From NCBI RefSeq assembly GCF_022171985.1, contig NZ_JAJVHF010000004.1, positions 186,001-250,000 of the forward strand: 64,000 nt of DNA. Reading direction: 5' to 3'. Source of the stretch: Huaxiibacter chinensis. GTDB lineage: Bacteria > Pseudomonadota > Gammaproteobacteria > Enterobacterales > Enterobacteriaceae. The notes below the pieces were generated by a model. It saw only the letters and a list, made by a program, of their open reading frames with translations. It did not search any database and was not told where the DNA came from. Position 1 is the stretch's first letter. Each line of letters opens with the position of its first letter. Shown one piece after another: positions 40,363 to 50,862 of this stretch. Position numbers and translations under genes: made by a program.

Positions 40363-42108
40363 TTATTTCTTTGCCAGTTCCTGGTTTAACATCCAGAGTT
40401 CCCGGCGTTCTTCGCTGCTTAAACCATGAGTGCGCTCGCGGGCAATCAGCTCCTCCTGGCGCAGTTCAAGCATCGAATCAAACATATGGTTGAGTGAGTC
40501 GGTGAACGTTTTTTCTGCGATATCCTTATCTGCTATATCGTCCCACATCGACAGTTTTTCAAGGGTTGCAGACGCATTTGTTCCGCGATAATGCTCTAAA
40601 AGCTGACCGGTGGTCAGACCTGGCTGCGCCAGACAGGTGTCAACCAGTTCTGCGAATAGGCCAAGTCCCGGCAGCTTTTCATAGTCCAGACCCGCCAGCG
40701 AAGGCACGTTGGGTGCCAGTTCCGGGTTCTGCACCAGCAATCCTATCAGTATACGCATGGTTGTGCGTTTTAGCTGAGGCGCGGGGCGAACCGTACCGTT
40801 TTCAGACAATTTCGGCATTAAACGTTCAAGCTGGCTGTCGTCCAGTATGCCCAGCTTATTCCCCAGCTCCTGACGCAGATAAATGCGCAACGTTTCGCCC
40901 GGCACCTGCGTAATCAGCGGCAGCGCCAGCGTGCTTAACTGCGCACGGCCGTCTGGCGTACTCAAATCAACCTGCGGCATCAGGCTGTTAAACAAAAACG
41001 TGGAGAGCGGCTGTGCCTGCTCCATCCGCGCTTCAAACGCCGCTTTGCCCTCTTTACGCACCAGCGTATCCGGGTCTTCACCGTCGGGCAGGAACATAAA
41101 GCGTAGCTGCCGCCCGTCGGTCATATAAGGGAGTGCCGTTTCCAGCGCTCGCCAGGCGGCGTCGCGACCGGCGCGGTCACCGTCGTAACAACAGATAACG
41201 TTGTTTGTCGCACGGAACAGCAGCTGAATATGGTCGGCGGTGGTTGACGTGCCCAACGACGCAACGGCGTAGTTGATGTCATACTGCGCCAGCGCAACCA
41301 CATCCATATAGCCTTCGACCACCAGCAGGCGCCTGGGTTCAGCATTATCCTGCATCGCCTCATAAAGACCGTACAGCTGGCGGCCCTTATGGAAAATATC
41401 GGTCTCCGGGGAGTTCAGGTATTTCGGCAGGGCATCGCCCAGCACGCGTCCACCAAAACCAATCACCCGTCCACGCTTGTCGCGAATGGGGAACATCACC
41501 CGTTCGCGGAAGCGGTCGTAGCTTCGTCCCTGGTCATTGGTGACCAGCATGCCCGCATCGATAAGCGATTTACGATCTTCGCTATTGCCGCCAAAACGCT
41601 TTAACACGTTGTCCCAGCCGGGCGGGGCGTAACCAATAGCGAAACGCGCAATGACATCGTCACTCAGACCGCGCTGTGTCAGATACTGACGCGCAGGCTC
41701 AGCGGCAGCGTGCTTAAGAGACTGTTGGTAAAACGAGTTCAGACCCTCCATCAACTGATACAGCGTTTGCCGTTGATGGCGTTCGATCTGGCTTGGCCCA
41801 CTGCCTGCTTCATACGGCACTTCAAGGTTATGCATCGCCGCCAGCTCTTCGACGGTTTCAACGAACTCGAGCTTGTCGTAGTTCATTAAAAAATCAACGG
41901 CATTCCCGTGAGCACCACAGCCGAAGCAATGGTAAAACTGTTTTTCACCGTTAACGGTGAAGGAGGGGGTTTTTTCGTTATGGAAAGGACAGCACGCATG
42001 GTAGTTCTTGCCCTGCTTTTTCAGCTTAACCCGCGCGTCGATGAGATCGACGATGTCGGTTCTGGCTAGCAGGTCATTGATGAATACGCGTGGGATTCGT
42101 CCGGCCAT
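40363..42108 (-). CDS. dnaG: DnaG, DNA primase
   Basis: Synthesises RNA primers for replication and works with DnaB helicase. It has 581 residues, as in E. coli. The N-terminal zinc-binding domain shows CCPFHNEKTPSF and FYHCFGCGAHGNAVDFLMNY. The TOPRIM catalytic core shows LLVVEGYMDVVALAQY and CCYDGDRAGRDAAWRALETA. The C-terminal third is the DnaB-interacting domain ending LNQELAKK. Start MAGRIPRVFIND at 42108 follows GGGGCAT. The 167-base gap to rpoD holds GC-rich hairpin sequence near 40276-40325, probably the processing region known from E. coli. Confidence 0.99.
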   Translation of the reverse strand: MAGRIPRVFINDLLARTDIVDLIDARVKLKKQGKNYHACCPFHNEKTPSFTVNGEKQFYHCFGCGAHGNAVDFLMNYDKLEFVETVEELAAMHNLEVPYEAGSGPSQIERHQRQTLYQLMEGLNSFYQQSLKHAAAEPARQYLTQRGLSDDVIARFAIGYAPPGWDNVLKRFGGNSEDRKSLIDAGMLVTNDQGRSYDRFRERVMFPIRDKRGRVIGFGGRVLGDALPKYLNSPETDIFHKGRQLYGLYEAMQDNAEPRRLLVVEGYMDVVALAQYDINYAVASLGTSTTADHIQLLFRATNNVICCYDGDRAGRDAAWRALETALPYMTDGRQLRFMFLPDGEDPDTLVRKEGKAAFEARMEQAQPLSTFLFNSLMPQVDLSTPDGRAQLSTLALPLITQVPGETLRIYLRQELGNKLGILDDSQLERLMPKLSENGTVRPAPQLKRTTMRILIGLLVQNPELAPNVPSLAGLDYEKLPGLGLFAELVDTCLAQPGLTTGQLLEHYRGTNASATLEKLSMWDDIADKDIAEKTFTDSLNHMFDSMLELRQEELIARERTHGLSSEERRELWMLNQELAKK

Positions 42109-42136
42109 ATGCCCCAAAAAATTTTAGTAACTCATA

Positions 42137-42176
42137 AACGAAAACAAGCCGCGCATTCCTTTCGGAAGCACGGCCT
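42137..42176 (-). terminator. Internal attenuating terminator between rpsU and dnaG
   Basis: On the minus strand GCCGTGCTTCC, a GAAA loop and GGAATGCGCGGC form an interrupted stem followed by TTGTTTTC. It corresponds to the known T1 partial terminator that lowers dnaG relative to rpsU. Confidence 0.75.
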
Positions 42177-42224
42177 TACGACTACAACTCTGTCTGTCAA
42201 TTGAGGGCGGGTGCCCTCAACAGA

Positions 42225-42479
<255 letters not shown>

Positions 42480-42676
42480 TCAACGCCAGCTTATTTCAAA
42501 ATGGTGCGGAATTTTACTGCAAATGCTGCTGCTTTGTAAAGCACCGATGCGATTTTGAAAGGGACTTTTATAAGGGAGAAGAGTATACACGAGGCTTCTT
42601 CCTGGGGCGAACAAAGTTTTACATCAACCCGCATAGGCCCTACACTGCGCGGTACAGAAACGAGGTAAAACAAGTC

Positions 42677-43690
42677 ATGCGTGTACTGGGTATTGAAACA
42701 TCCTGCGATGAAACCGGCATCGCTATTTACGACGACGAAAAAGGCCTTCTGGCCAACCAACTGTATAGTCAGGTGAAATTGCACGCTGATTATGGCGGCG
42801 TGGTGCCCGAACTGGCGTCTCGCGACCACGTGCGTAAAACCGTTCCGCTGATTCAGGCGGCGCTGAAAGAGGCGGGTTTGAGCGCAAAAGAGATCGATGC
42901 GGTGGCCTATACGGCGGGTCCGGGTCTGGTCGGCGCGCTGCTGGTCGGCGCAACCGTTGGACGTTCTCTGGCGTTTGCATGGGATGTCCCGGCGATTCCG
43001 GTTCACCATATGGAAGGGCACCTTCTGGCACCGATGCTGGAAGACAATCCGCCTGATTTTCCGTTTGTCGCCCTGCTGGTTTCCGGCGGCCATACTCAGC
43101 TTATCAGCGTGACCGGGATCGGCCAGTACGAACTGCTCGGCGAATCCATTGATGATGCGGCCGGTGAAGCCTTTGACAAAACGGCCAAACTGCTCGGTCT
43201 GGATTATCCCGGCGGCCCGATGCTCTCTAAGCTGGCGTCACAGGGCGTCGAGAAGCGGTTTGTATTCCCGCGTCCGATGACCGATCGTCCGGGGCTGGAT
43301 TTTAGCTTCTCCGGGCTTAAAACCTTCGCGGCGAACACCATCCGCAATAACGAGAACGACGATCAAACCCGTGCGGATATTGCCCGCGCGTTTGAAGACG
43401 CCGTGGTTGATACGCTGATGATCAAGTGTAAACGCGCGCTGGATCAGACCGGATTTAAGCGTCTGGTGATGGCGGGGGGCGTCAGCGCCAACCGCACGCT
43501 GCGTGCGAAGCTTGCTGAGATGATGCAAAAACGGCGTGGCGAGGTCTTCTACGCCCGTCCGGAATTTTGTACCGATAACGGGGCGATGATCGCGTATGCG
43601 GGCATGGTGCGGGTCAAAGCGGGTGCAACGGCAGACCTGAGCGTGTCCGTGCGTCCGCGCTGGCCGCTGGCGGAGCTGCCTGAGGCATAA
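42677..43690 (+). CDS. tsaD: TsaD, tRNA t6A37 threonylcarbamoyltransferase subunit
   Basis: Transfers threonylcarbamoyl from TC-AMP to A37 of ANN-decoding tRNAs, acting with TsaB and TsaE; essential in E. coli. It has 337 residues in the ASKHA/Kae1 fold. It starts [20 protein letters not shown]. The metal site is [13 protein letters not shown], and the nucleotide site includes [20 protein letters not shown] and [20 protein letters not shown]. In E. coli plsY is its neighbour; here a urease operon lies between. tRNA-Ile2 in this window is itself an ANN-decoding substrate type. Confidence 0.98.
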   Translation: MRVLGIETSCDETGIAIYDDEKGLLANQLYSQVKLHADYGGVVPELASRDHVRKTVPLIQAALKEAGLSAKEIDAVAYTAGPGLVGALLVGATVGRSLAFAWDVPAIPVHHMEGHLLAPMLEDNPPDFPFVALLVSGGHTQLISVTGIGQYELLGESIDDAAGEAFDKTAKLLGLDYPGGPMLSKLASQGVEKRFVFPRPMTDRPGLDFSFSGLKTFAANTIRNNENDDQTRADIARAFEDAVVDTLMIKCKRALDQTGFKRLVMAGGVSANRTLRAKLAEMMQKRRGEVFYARPEFCTDNGAMIAYAGMVRVKAGATADLSVSVRPRWPLAELPEA

Positions 43691-43698
43691 CGTTTTCC

Positions 43699-43724
43699 GA
43701 CGGCACGGCGTGCGCCGTGCCGTC
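43699..43724. terminator. Strong hairpin between tsaD and ureG
   Basis: GACGGCACGGC (43699-43709) and GCCGTGCCGTC (43714-43724) pair perfectly over 11 bases with a GTGC loop. It lies between convergent tsaD and ureG. No T-run follows, so termination may be Rho-aided. Confidence 0.55.
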
Positions 43725-43756
43725 AGTTAGCAGGCTGGCTACCGGGTGAGAACCCA

Positions 43757-44374
43757 CTACACCTTCAGCATTCCTTTTTCTTCCAGAAACGCAATAATCT
43801 TCGTCAGACCGTCGCCCGTTTTCAGGTTGGTAAACGTCCAGGGACGTTCGCCGCGCATGCGATTGGTGTCGCGCTCCATGACCTCGAGAGAGGCCCCCAC
43901 GTACGGCGCAAGATCGGTTTTGTTGATCACCAGAAAATCGGACTTCGTGATCCCCGGTCCCCCTTTGCGCGGGATCTTTTCCCCTTCCGCCACGTCGATC
44001 ACGTAGACTGTCAGATCCGCCAGTTCCGGGCTGAAGGTCGCGCTCAGATTATCGCCGCCGCTTTCGACAAAAATCAGATCCAGATTACCGAATTTTTCGC
44101 TCAGCGCTTCCACGGCGGCGAGATTCATTGAGGCGTCTTCACGGATCGCCGTATGCGGGCATCCCCCGGTTTCAACACCGACAATGCGTTCTGGCTCAAG
44201 CGCACCTGCTTCGGTCAGGATGCGCTGATCCTCTTTGGTGTAAATATCGTTAGTCACCACCGCAAGATGGTACGTGTCGCGCATCGCTTTGCAGAGCGCT
44301 TCCAGAAGTGCCGTTTTGCCCGAACCGACCGGGCCGCCCACGCCGACGCGCAGCGGGTGTTTGTAATCAGACAT
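43757..44374 (-). CDS. ureG: UreG, urease accessory GTPase
   Basis: SIMIBI-class GTPase that delivers nickel into urease with UreF, UreD and UreE. It has 205 residues, as in Klebsiella. The P-loop is [20 protein letters not shown]. The nickel site is the CPH motif in [19 protein letters not shown], and the base-recognition motif is [11 protein letters not shown]. The start at 44374 is chosen over an ATG four codons upstream for its AGGAT spacing and length. It is the last gene of ureDABCEFG, eight bases after ureF. Confidence 0.97.
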   Translation of the reverse strand: MSDYKHPLRVGVGGPVGSGKTALLEALCKAMRDTYHLAVVTNDIYTKEDQRILTEAGALEPERIVGVETGGCPHTAIREDASMNLAAVEALSEKFGNLDLIFVESGGDNLSATFSPELADLTVYVIDVAEGEKIPRKGGPGITKSDFLVINKTDLAPYVGASLEVMERDTNRMRGERPWTFTNLKTGDGLTKIIAFLEEKGMLKV

Positions 44375-44382
44375 AGGGATCC

Positions 44383-45057
44383 TCATGAACGGAATAACCG
44401 TGAATATTGTGTTTCATGGCGGGCAGAGGCGATGGCAGAAAGAGGCGTGGCGGCCCCAAGCCGATCATCCGTACGCAGAAATGCCGTCTCAAACCCGCAG
44501 GCAAAATGGTCGCTCAGGTCGATGATTAACTGCTGCGCCGCCTGTTGCCCAAAAGGCACCAGCTTAACGCCCGCCATCACCGCGCTTTCAATCCAGCTGT
44601 AGCCGAGACTCAGCGCCAGCGACTGAACGTCAATCTCCCAGCGCACACCGAGCCATGCCATACCGCACAGCTGGCTTTTGGCAAATAAGGGCAGCCAGTC
44701 GATGGGGCAATCGGGCTCCCAGCTTTTAATCAGACGGGTAAACGCGGCGCCCCGGTTGCGCTCCTCTTCGCGAAGCTCGTGCGTTTCACGGCAGGCGAGA
44801 AGATACGCTGTCCAGCGCGCTGCACTCGCCACATCATCCTGTTCGCAGGCATGATACAGGCGGGAGAAAAGCGGCAAATCAACGCAGAAAAAGCTCTGCT
44901 CCATCTGCTGAATCTGCCAGCGTTTAAACGCCGCTGGCGTGGTTATCCATCCCGCTTCAACCGCCCACTCCAGCCCTTGTGACCAGGTAAAAGAGCCTAC
45001 CGGCAGGCTGCTGCTGGAAAGCTGCATCAGGCGTAACTGCTGGCGGTTAGGCTCCAT
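44383..45057 (-). CDS. ureF: UreF, urease accessory protein
   Basis: All-helical chaperone that binds the UreD-apo-urease complex and gates GTP hydrolysis by UreG. It has 224 residues, matching Klebsiella. Landmarks are [20 protein letters not shown] near the N-terminus, [20 protein letters not shown] and the C-terminal [15 protein letters not shown], identical in length to homologues. The frame extends 29 codons upstream, but AAGGG before 45057 and the homologue length support this start. It follows ureE by seven bases. Confidence 0.96.
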   Translation of the reverse strand: MEPNRQQLRLMQLSSSSLPVGSFTWSQGLEWAVEAGWITTPAAFKRWQIQQMEQSFFCVDLPLFSRLYHACEQDDVASAARWTAYLLACRETHELREEERNRGAAFTRLIKSWEPDCPIDWLPLFAKSQLCGMAWLGVRWEIDVQSLALSLGYSWIESAVMAGVKLVPFGQQAAQQLIIDLSDHFACGFETAFLRTDDRLGAATPLSAIASARHETQYSRLFRS

Positions 45058-45064
45058 GCTGCCC

Positions 45065-45523
45065 TTAATGCGCGTGCGCGTGGGAATGACCATGGCTTTC
45101 ACTGGCGTAAGCTCCGGCCTCCGGTTCAAACGGCAGGTGGGCAAAGGTCACCTCCAGCCCGAACTGGCGCAGCATATCGTCAAGGACGTGGTCGTGGTGA
45201 TAGCGCAGTTCGCCGGGCATCACCTGCAGCGGCACGTGGCGATTCCCCAGGTGATAGCAGGCGCGGGCAAGCAGCCAGGGATCGGTGCAGCGGATAACGG
45301 ACACGGATTCCGGGGCGGCGATCACTTCAACCACCTCACTGCCGTCTTCGGTTGCCAGCAGATCGCCGCCCCGGAGCAGCAGGCCGCGGGGGAGCATCAG
45401 TCCGGCTTCGCGCCCGTCGTTCAACGCCACTCTGGCACGGCTCTTAACGCGAATATCGATGGGCAGCGTGACGCGGGCAGTCACGTCATGCGCATGGTCC
45501 AGCCGTTGGGTGAGGGTGATCAT
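45065..45523 (-). CDS. ureE: UreE, urease nickel metallochaperone
   Basis: Nickel-binding dimer that supplies Ni2+ to UreG during urease maturation. It has 152 residues. The N-terminal domain starts [20 protein letters not shown]; the central nickel site is [22 protein letters not shown]... type, here with [17 protein letters not shown]. The C-terminus is a His-rich tail, HGHSHAHAH, shorter than the Klebsiella tail. Two ATGs are adjacent; the second fits the AAGGAG spacing better. It lies nine bases after ureC. Confidence 0.95.
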   Translation of the reverse strand: MITLTQRLDHAHDVTARVTLPIDIRVKSRARVALNDGREAGLMLPRGLLLRGGDLLATEDGSEVVEVIAAPESVSVIRCTDPWLLARACYHLGNRHVPLQVMPGELRYHHDHVLDDMLRQFGLEVTFAHLPFEPEAGAYASESHGHSHAHAH

Positions 45524-45532
45524 CATCGCTCC

Positions 45533-47236
45533 TTAGAAAAGAAAATAGCGTTGCGCCATCGGCAGAACGTCCGCCGGTTCGCTGGTTATCAATTCGCCGT
45601 CAATACGGACCTCGTACGTCTGGGCATCAACGGTGATATTCGGCATCAGATCGTTGTGAATCATGTCGGTTTTTTTCACCGTCCGGCAGCCTTTCACCAC
45701 GGCGATGCCGCTCTGCAGGTTCAGCCGCTGCGGGATGCCTTCCGCCTCGCCGGCCTGTGAGATAAACGTCAGGCGCGTGGCGTGACGCGCAGCGCCAAGG
45801 GAGCCAAACATAGGACGATAGTGCACGGGTTGCGGCGTGGGTATCGAGGCATTGATATCCCCCATAGGGGCACAGGCGATCATCCCGCCTTTGACAATGG
45901 TGGCGGGTTTAACGCCAAAAAAGGCGGGCGACCAGAGCACCAGATCGGCAAGTTTCCCCGCCTCGATCGATCCCACTTCGTGGGCGATGCCGTGCGTCAG
46001 CGCCGGGTTGATGGTGTATTTGGCGACGTAACGTTTCACGCGAAAATTGTCATTATCGCCCGACTCCTCAGCGAGCGCGCCGCGCTGGACTTTCATCCGG
46101 TGAGCCACCTGCCAGGTGCGGATGATCACTTCCCCCACGCGGCCCATCGCCTGAGAATCGGAAGAGGTGAGGGAGAACGCGCCGATATCATGCAGGACAT
46201 CTTCTGCGGCAATGGTTTCCCGACGAATACGCGATTCGGCAAAGGCGACGTCCTCGGCAATATCCGGATCGAGATGATGGCACACCATCAGCATATCGAG
46301 GTGTTCGTCGAGGGTATTCACCGTGTACGGCAGCGTCGGATTGGTGGAGGAGGGCAGAATATTGGGATGCGCGCAGGCCGTAATAATATCCGGCGCATGG
46401 CCGCCACCGGCCCCTTCAGTATGGAAGGTGTGAATCGTCCGTCCCCCGATGGCGTTCAGCGTGTCCTCGACAAAACCGGCTTCGTTGAGCGTGTCGCTGT
46501 GAAGCGCCACCTGAATATCCATCTCTTCAGCCACGCGCAATGCACAGTCGATGGTGGCCGGGGTTGACCCCCAGTCTTCATGAATTTTAAGCCCTATCGC
46601 GCCAGCGGAGATTTGCTCGCGCAGGGCATCAGGATTGGCGCTGTTCCCTTTCCCGAGCAGGCCGATATTCACCGGCAAGGTCTCCACCGCCTGCAACATG
46701 CGGGCGATATACCTGGGACCGGGCGTACAGGTCGTGGCGTGAGTCCCTGCCGCCGGGCCTGTGCCGCCGCCGATCATGGTGGTGACGCCAGAAACTAACG
46801 CCTCTTCCGCCTGCTGCGGGCAGATCCAGTGAATGTGCGTATCGATCCCGCCGGCGGTGACGATCTTGCCTTCGCCCGCGATCGCCTCGGTGGCCGCGCC
46901 AATGGGGATCGTCACGCCGGGCTGAATATCCGGGTTGCCCGCTTTGCCGACGGCGAAGATCCTGCCGTCTTTCACGCCGATGTCCGCTTTAACGATCCCC
47001 CAGTGATCGACGATCAGCGCATTGGTGATAACCAGATCCACGCACTCCTGAGCGGTCATTTGCCCCTGACCCATGCCATCGCGGATCACTTTTCCGCCGC
47101 CGAATTTCACCTCTTCACCGTAGACGGTGAGATCTTTTTCCACCTCGATCCACAGTTCGGTATCCGCCAGCCTGACTTTGTCACCGGTGGTCGGGCCGAA
47201 CATATCGGCGTAAGCCTGGCGTGACATCTCAGCCAT
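45533..47236 (-). CDS. ureC: UreC, urease alpha subunit
   Basis: Catalytic subunit of urease, hydrolysing urea to ammonia and carbamate at a di-nickel site. It has 567 residues, the Klebsiella length. Nickel ligands lie in [14 protein letters not shown], the carbamylated Lys in [20 protein letters not shown], further His in [11 protein letters not shown] and [13 protein letters not shown], and the catalytic flap in [19 protein letters not shown]. All expected residues are present. The start at 47236 follows GGAGG; a longer frame upstream overlaps ureB and is not needed. It overlaps ureB by eight bases. Confidence 0.98.
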   Translation of the reverse strand: MAEMSRQAYADMFGPTTGDKVRLADTELWIEVEKDLTVYGEEVKFGGGKVIRDGMGQGQMTAQECVDLVITNALIVDHWGIVKADIGVKDGRIFAVGKAGNPDIQPGVTIPIGAATEAIAGEGKIVTAGGIDTHIHWICPQQAEEALVSGVTTMIGGGTGPAAGTHATTCTPGPRYIARMLQAVETLPVNIGLLGKGNSANPDALREQISAGAIGLKIHEDWGSTPATIDCALRVAEEMDIQVALHSDTLNEAGFVEDTLNAIGGRTIHTFHTEGAGGGHAPDIITACAHPNILPSSTNPTLPYTVNTLDEHLDMLMVCHHLDPDIAEDVAFAESRIRRETIAAEDVLHDIGAFSLTSSDSQAMGRVGEVIIRTWQVAHRMKVQRGALAEESGDNDNFRVKRYVAKYTINPALTHGIAHEVGSIEAGKLADLVLWSPAFFGVKPATIVKGGMIACAPMGDINASIPTPQPVHYRPMFGSLGAARHATRLTFISQAGEAEGIPQRLNLQSGIAVVKGCRTVKKTDMIHNDLMPNITVDAQTYEVRIDGELITSEPADVLPMAQRYFLF

Positions 47237-47549
47237 TGTGATCCTCCAGAGCGCCCATGACGTCGCCGCGAAAACCAAAAATGCGTTGCGCACCGGCAAC
47301 CCGCACCAGCGTGACGTCGCGCTTTTGTCCTGGCTCAAAGCGCACGGCGGTGCCTGCGGGAATATTGAGCCGGTACCCTTTTGCTGCCTGACGATCGAAC
47401 TTCAGCGCGGGGTTCACTTCATAAAAATGATAATGCGATCCTACCTGAATCGGCCTGTCGCCATGATTTTCGACCACGATGCGCTGCGTCTGACGATCGA
47501 CATTAATGGCTATCTGCCCGGGTTGGATCTGGTATTCGCCTGGGATCAT
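47229..47549 (-). CDS. ureB: UreB, urease beta subunit
   Basis: Structural subunit of the (alpha-beta-gamma)3 urease of enterobacteria. It has 106 residues. It begins [20 protein letters not shown] and contains [20 protein letters not shown] and [20 protein letters not shown], the standard beta-subunit core. It lies nine bases after ureA and overlaps the ureC start, implying coupled translation and equal subunit supply. Confidence 0.98.
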   Translation of the reverse strand: MIPGEYQIQPGQIAINVDRQTQRIVVENHGDRPIQVGSHYHFYEVNPALKFDRQAAKGYRLNIPAGTAVRFEPGQKRDVTLVRVAGAQRIFGFRGDVMGALEDHNG

Positions 47550-47558
47550 CGCGTCCGC

Positions 47559-47861
47559 CTATTGGATCGGGTTGTGGACGGTGACGAGCTTTGAACCGTC
47601 CGGAAAGGTCGCTTCTACCTGGATATCCGGGATCATCTCCGGTACACCCTCCATAACCTGCGTACGGGTCAGGACGTGACGGCCCGCTTCCATCAGATGC
47701 GCCACGGTCTGCCCGTCACGCGCGCCTTCCATGATAAAGGCGCTAATCAACGCGACAGATTCCGGGTAGTTGAGCTTAACGCCGCGCGCAAGGCGACGTT
47801 CCGCCACCAGCGCGGCGGTAAAGAGCAACAGTTTGTCTTTTTCTCTGGGCGTCAGTTCCAT
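47559..47861 (-). CDS. ureA: UreA, urease gamma subunit
   Basis: Smallest structural subunit of urease, 100 residues. It begins [20 protein letters not shown], with [20 protein letters not shown] and [18 protein letters not shown] at the end, the complete gamma-subunit fold. It is ten bases after ureD. Separate UreA and UreB genes (not fused) are usual for Klebsiella-type ureases. Confidence 0.98.
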   Translation of the reverse strand: MELTPREKDKLLLFTAALVAERRLARGVKLNYPESVALISAFIMEGARDGQTVAHLMEAGRHVLTRTQVMEGVPEMIPDIQVEATFPDGSKLVTVHNPIQ

Positions 47862-47871
47862 CGCATCTCTC

Positions 47872-48696
47872 TCAGGTCTGCCAGATTCGCGGCGAATATG
47901 GCGTTTTATCGGTTAATAAGGGACGAAGGTCCTGCCAGATATCGCGCATCACCTGCTGGCAGATCAGGTTATCGTCAGATAAAAAACGCACGGAAAGCAG
48001 GTTTTCCGTCAGGGTCGCGCCCGCCATATTTTCAAAGGGGCCGAGCCGCTGGCGTACCGCTTCAAGGTGAGGCTCGCTGGCGGGGTAGAACAGCAGCGTG
48101 CCGATCCAGGGGTAATGCATGACAGGGTCAAGATGGCCGTCTGCCAGATGCTGGCGTTCGATGAGCAAGGGTTCGCCATCCAGCCAGACCTCAAGCCGAC
48201 TCTCAATCGTCCCGTGGCTGAACGTTTCGTGGATGACCGGACGGCCCAGACAAAATAGCTCCCAGGCCAGCAGCGTGCTGGCGCGATGCAGATGAAACAC
48301 GGAGCGCAGGGTGGCATGCGTGCCGGGAAAGAAAATCGTATCCTGCGGCAGCCACTCCAGGGTGGCCTCTTCCTCAAGATAAAAATGCTGGCGCAAATGG
48401 GCCTGTGCGCCGCTGCTCCGGTAAAACTTGCTGGCGCCGGGCATGGTCATCAACACGTGGCTTTTGGGTTCAAGACGAACGCTGATATCCAGCGTATCGC
48501 CCCCCACTATGCCCCCCGGAGGATGCAATAAATAAAGATGGCAGGTGCCCCCTTCAGGATAAAAAGGGCGCTGAACGGTCAGGGGGCCGACATGCTGTGC
48601 AGACCGCAGAAGCGTTTTATCTGCCGGGCAGGAGAAATGCAGTGCGAGCGACGCTTGCCAGCCAGTGGTCTGCTTTTTTGCTGGTGTGCCTGGCAC
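47872..48696 (-). CDS. ureD: UreD, urease accessory protein
   Basis: Scaffold that binds apo-urease first and recruits UreF and UreG; thought to form the nickel tunnel. It has 274 residues. Landmarks are [52 protein letters not shown] and the C-terminal [20 protein letters not shown]. The start is GTG at 48696, with AGGAG seven bases upstream. It is the first gene of ureDABCEFG, as in Klebsiella, where the operon is activated by NAC on nitrogen limitation. I saw no certain NAC site in the 120 bases upstream. Confidence 0.97.
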   Translation of the reverse strand: MPGTPAKKQTTGWQASLALHFSCPADKTLLRSAQHVGPLTVQRPFYPEGGTCHLYLLHPPGGIVGGDTLDISVRLEPKSHVLMTMPGASKFYRSSGAQAHLRQHFYLEEEATLEWLPQDTIFFPGTHATLRSVFHLHRASTLLAWELFCLGRPVIHETFSHGTIESRLEVWLDGEPLLIERQHLADGHLDPVMHYPWIGTLLFYPASEPHLEAVRQRLGPFENMAGATLTENLLSVRFLSDDNLICQQVMRDIWQDLRPLLTDKTPYSPRIWQT

Positions 48697-48797
48697 AATA
48701 TCGCTCCTGTTGCCCTTACCCGAATATGCCGAGTATGGATCAGCCGTTAGCGATTTTTGTCATAGGAAAAGATGATGGTGCGGCAGAATGCGATAAG

Positions 48798-48820
48798 GAA
48801 AAGCCCGGGAGCGCCGGGCC
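48798..48820 (-). terminator. Intrinsic terminator of plsY
   Basis: On the minus strand GCCCGG, a short loop and CCGGGC are followed by TTTTCC, directly after the plsY stop codon and before ureD. Confidence 0.7.
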
Positions 48821-49429
48821 TTATTTCTTTTTCTTTTTCTTCAGCTTCGTCCAGATTTTTGTCTCCTGACGCCGCCACAAGCGCTGAATATTGTCATGAT
48901 GGCGCAGCAGAATTAGGCAGGAGAGCATGGAGACCGGGAAGGTAAACTGAGGTTTAAACCACCAGACGTAAAACGGCGCGATCAGCGCGCTGACGATGGC
49001 CCCCAGGGAGGAGTAACCGCTTAACAAAATGGTCAGCAGCCAGGTGCCCGCCATCACGCCAGTTAAATCCCAGCCGATAGGCGCAATGGCGCCAAAGGCG
49101 GTGGCGACACCTTTCCCGCCTTTGAAACCGAAGAAGACCGGCCAGATATGACCAACGCAGGCGGCGATGGCGATAAGCCCCAGCCAGAACGGCGTAACGC
49201 CCAACGCATACGCGCCCCAGACGGGTAACATTCCTTTCAGAACATCAAAAATCAAAACCGCTACGGCTGCTCCTTTGCCGCCAATTCGTAGTACATTGGT
49301 CGCCCCGGGATTTCCGGAGCCGCTGACGCGGGGGTCAGGCAATCCGGCGATGCGGCAGACCAGAATGGCGCTGGAGATTGAGCCGCAAAGATAGGCGAGG
49401 AGAATCATTCCAGGCGCGATTGCACTCAT
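48821..49429 (-). CDS. plsY: PlsY, acyl-phosphate:glycerol-3-phosphate acyltransferase
   Basis: Inner-membrane enzyme making 1-acyl-glycerol 3-phosphate from acyl-phosphate made by PlsX, the entry to phospholipid synthesis. It has 202 residues and about five hydrophobic helices. It begins [20 protein letters not shown]. The active-site loops are [20 protein letters not shown] and [16 protein letters not shown]. The C-terminus ends in a lysine run (LKKKKKKK), encoded by AAG/AAA repeats, unlike the mixed basic tail I recall for E. coli. A further 30 codons upstream are open but unlikely to be used. Confidence 0.97.
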   Translation of the reverse strand: MSAIAPGMILLAYLCGSISSAILVCRIAGLPDPRVSGSGNPGATNVLRIGGKGAAVAVLIFDVLKGMLPVWGAYALGVTPFWLGLIAIAACVGHIWPVFFGFKGGKGVATAFGAIAPIGWDLTGVMAGTWLLTILLSGYSSLGAIVSALIAPFYVWWFKPQFTFPVSMLSCLILLRHHDNIQRLWRRQETKIWTKLKKKKKK

Positions 49430-49536
49430 AACGCTGTTCCGTTTTGAAAATGTATCTGTGTTCTCAACATCTGTGGATAATACGCATAATTCGCCGGAAG
49501 TGGTATCCGGTTTAGCCAAAAAGCAGGCAGGTCGTG

Positions 49537-49905
49537 ATGGATATTGTATTTATAGAGCAACTTTCGGTAATCACCACTATTGGTGTTTATGACTGGGAAC
49601 AGACCATCGAACAGAAATTAGTGTTCGATATCGAAATGGGGTGGGATAACCGCAAATCGGCAAAAAGCGACGATGTGAACGACTGTCTGAGCTATGCCGA
49701 TATCAGTGAGGCGGTGGTGAAGCACGTCGAAGATCAACGTTTTGCGCTGGTGGAACGTGTGGCAGAAGAGGTAGCGGAACTGCTACTGACGCGTTTTAAC
49801 TCACCCTGGGTGCGCATCAAGGTGAGTAAACCGGGCGCCGTGGCGCGTGCGGCTAACGTTGGCGTCATCATTGAGCGTGGCAAAAATCTGAAAGGAAATA
49901 ATTAA
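49537..49905 (+). CDS. folB: FolB, dihydroneopterin aldolase
   Basis: Folate-pathway enzyme converting dihydroneopterin to 6-hydroxymethyl-dihydropterin; also an epimerase. It has 122 residues, like E. coli. Landmarks are [20 protein letters not shown] with [13 protein letters not shown], the pterin-binding [11 protein letters not shown] and the catalytic-type Lys in [15 protein letters not shown] three bases before the ATG is ignored because AGG spacing suits 49537. It is divergent from plsY and ends at a terminator before uppP. Confidence 0.97.
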   Translation: MDIVFIEQLSVITTIGVYDWEQTIEQKLVFDIEMGWDNRKSAKSDDVNDCLSYADISEAVVKHVEDQRFALVERVAEEVAELLLTRFNSPWVRIKVSKPGAVARAANVGVIIERGKNLKGNN

Positions 49906-49959
49906 GGTCATAATCGCTAAACCATTTTCTGTTATACCGGTCTTAAAGCTGTATCTTTC

Positions 49960-49988
49960 ACGGTAGCCTTTAGGGTCACCGTTTTTTT
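49960..49988 (+). terminator. Intrinsic terminator after folB
   Basis: ACGGT (49960-49964) pairs with ACCGT (49978-49982), with an inner CC/GG pair, followed by seven T. It separates folB from uppP. Confidence 0.75.
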
Positions 49989-50010
49989 ATATCTTTTTAG
50001 GGGTTTATAG

Positions 50011-50832
50011 ATGAGCGATATGCACTCGCTGCTGGTGGCGGCAATACTGGGTGTGGTCGAAGGATTGACGGAGTTTCTGCCTGTTTCCAGCACCGGACAC
50101 ATGATCATCGTGGGTCACCTGCTGGGCTTTGAAGGTGAAACGGCAAAAACGTTTGAAGTGGTAATCCAGCTGGGTTCCATTCTCGCCGTGGTGGTTATGT
50201 TCTGGCGACGTTTGTTCAGCCTGATTGGCATTCACTTTGGTCGTCCCCCTCAGAGAGAGGGTGAGGGAAAAGGGCGTCTGACGCTTATCCATATTCTGCT
50301 CGGCATGGTTCCGGCGGTGGTGCTTGGCCTGGCTTTCCATGACATGATCAAATCGCTGTTTAACCCGATTAACGTGATGTATGCGCTGGTGGTTGGCGGC
50401 GTGCTGCTGATTGCGGCTGAATTGCTGAAACCGAAAGAGCCAAAAGCGCCTGGTCTGGACGATATGACCTATCTTCAGGCGTTTATGATTGGCTGTTTCC
50501 AGTGCCTGGCGCTGTGGCCTGGTTTTTCACGTTCAGGGGCCACCATTTCAGGCGGGATGCTGATGGGCGTGAGCCGCTATGCGGCGTCTGAATTCTCTTT
50601 CCTGCTCGCCGTACCTATGATGATGGGTGCAACCGCGCTGGATCTTTATAAGAGCTATCACTTCCTGACTGCGGGCGACATTCCGATGTTTGCCGTGGGC
50701 TTTGTGACCGCCTTCATTGTGGCGCTGATCGCCATCAAAACCTTCCTGCAGCTGATTAAATGTATCTCGTTTATCCCGTTCGCTATTTATCGCTTTATCG
50801 TTGCGGCAGCCGTTTACGTGGTCTTCTTCTGA
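50011..50832 (+). CDS. uppP: UppP (BacA), undecaprenyl-diphosphate phosphatase
   Basis: Membrane phosphatase that regenerates undecaprenyl phosphate, the lipid carrier for peptidoglycan and O-antigen; overproduction gives bacitracin resistance. It has 273 residues, as in E. coli. The two active-site motifs are [20 protein letters not shown] (residues 11-30 region) and the re-entrant [16 protein letters not shown] near residue 170. About seven or eight helices. It has its own unit after the folB terminator. Confidence 0.98.
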   Translation: MSDMHSLLVAAILGVVEGLTEFLPVSSTGHMIIVGHLLGFEGETAKTFEVVIQLGSILAVVVMFWRRLFSLIGIHFGRPPQREGEGKGRLTLIHILLGMVPAVVLGLAFHDMIKSLFNPINVMYALVVGGVLLIAAELLKPKEPKAPGLDDMTYLQAFMIGCFQCLALWPGFSRSGATISGGMLMGVSRYAASEFSFLLAVPMMMGATALDLYKSYHFLTAGDIPMFAVGFVTAFIVALIAIKTFLQLIKCISFIPFAIYRFIVAAAVYVVFF

Positions 50833-50838
50833 TCAACA

Positions 50839-50862
50839 GCCCTCAGTCTTTTGGCTGAGGGC
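50839..50862. terminator. Hairpin between uppP and cca
   Basis: GCCCTCAG and CTGAGGGC pair perfectly over eight bases and include the cca stop codon. No T-run follows, so its terminator role is uncertain. Confidence 0.45.

Noticed and set aside
48697..48800. Possible NAC activator site upstream of ureD
   Set aside because: An ATA...ATAT arrangement is present near 48724-48736, but it does not fit the NAC pattern well enough to call.
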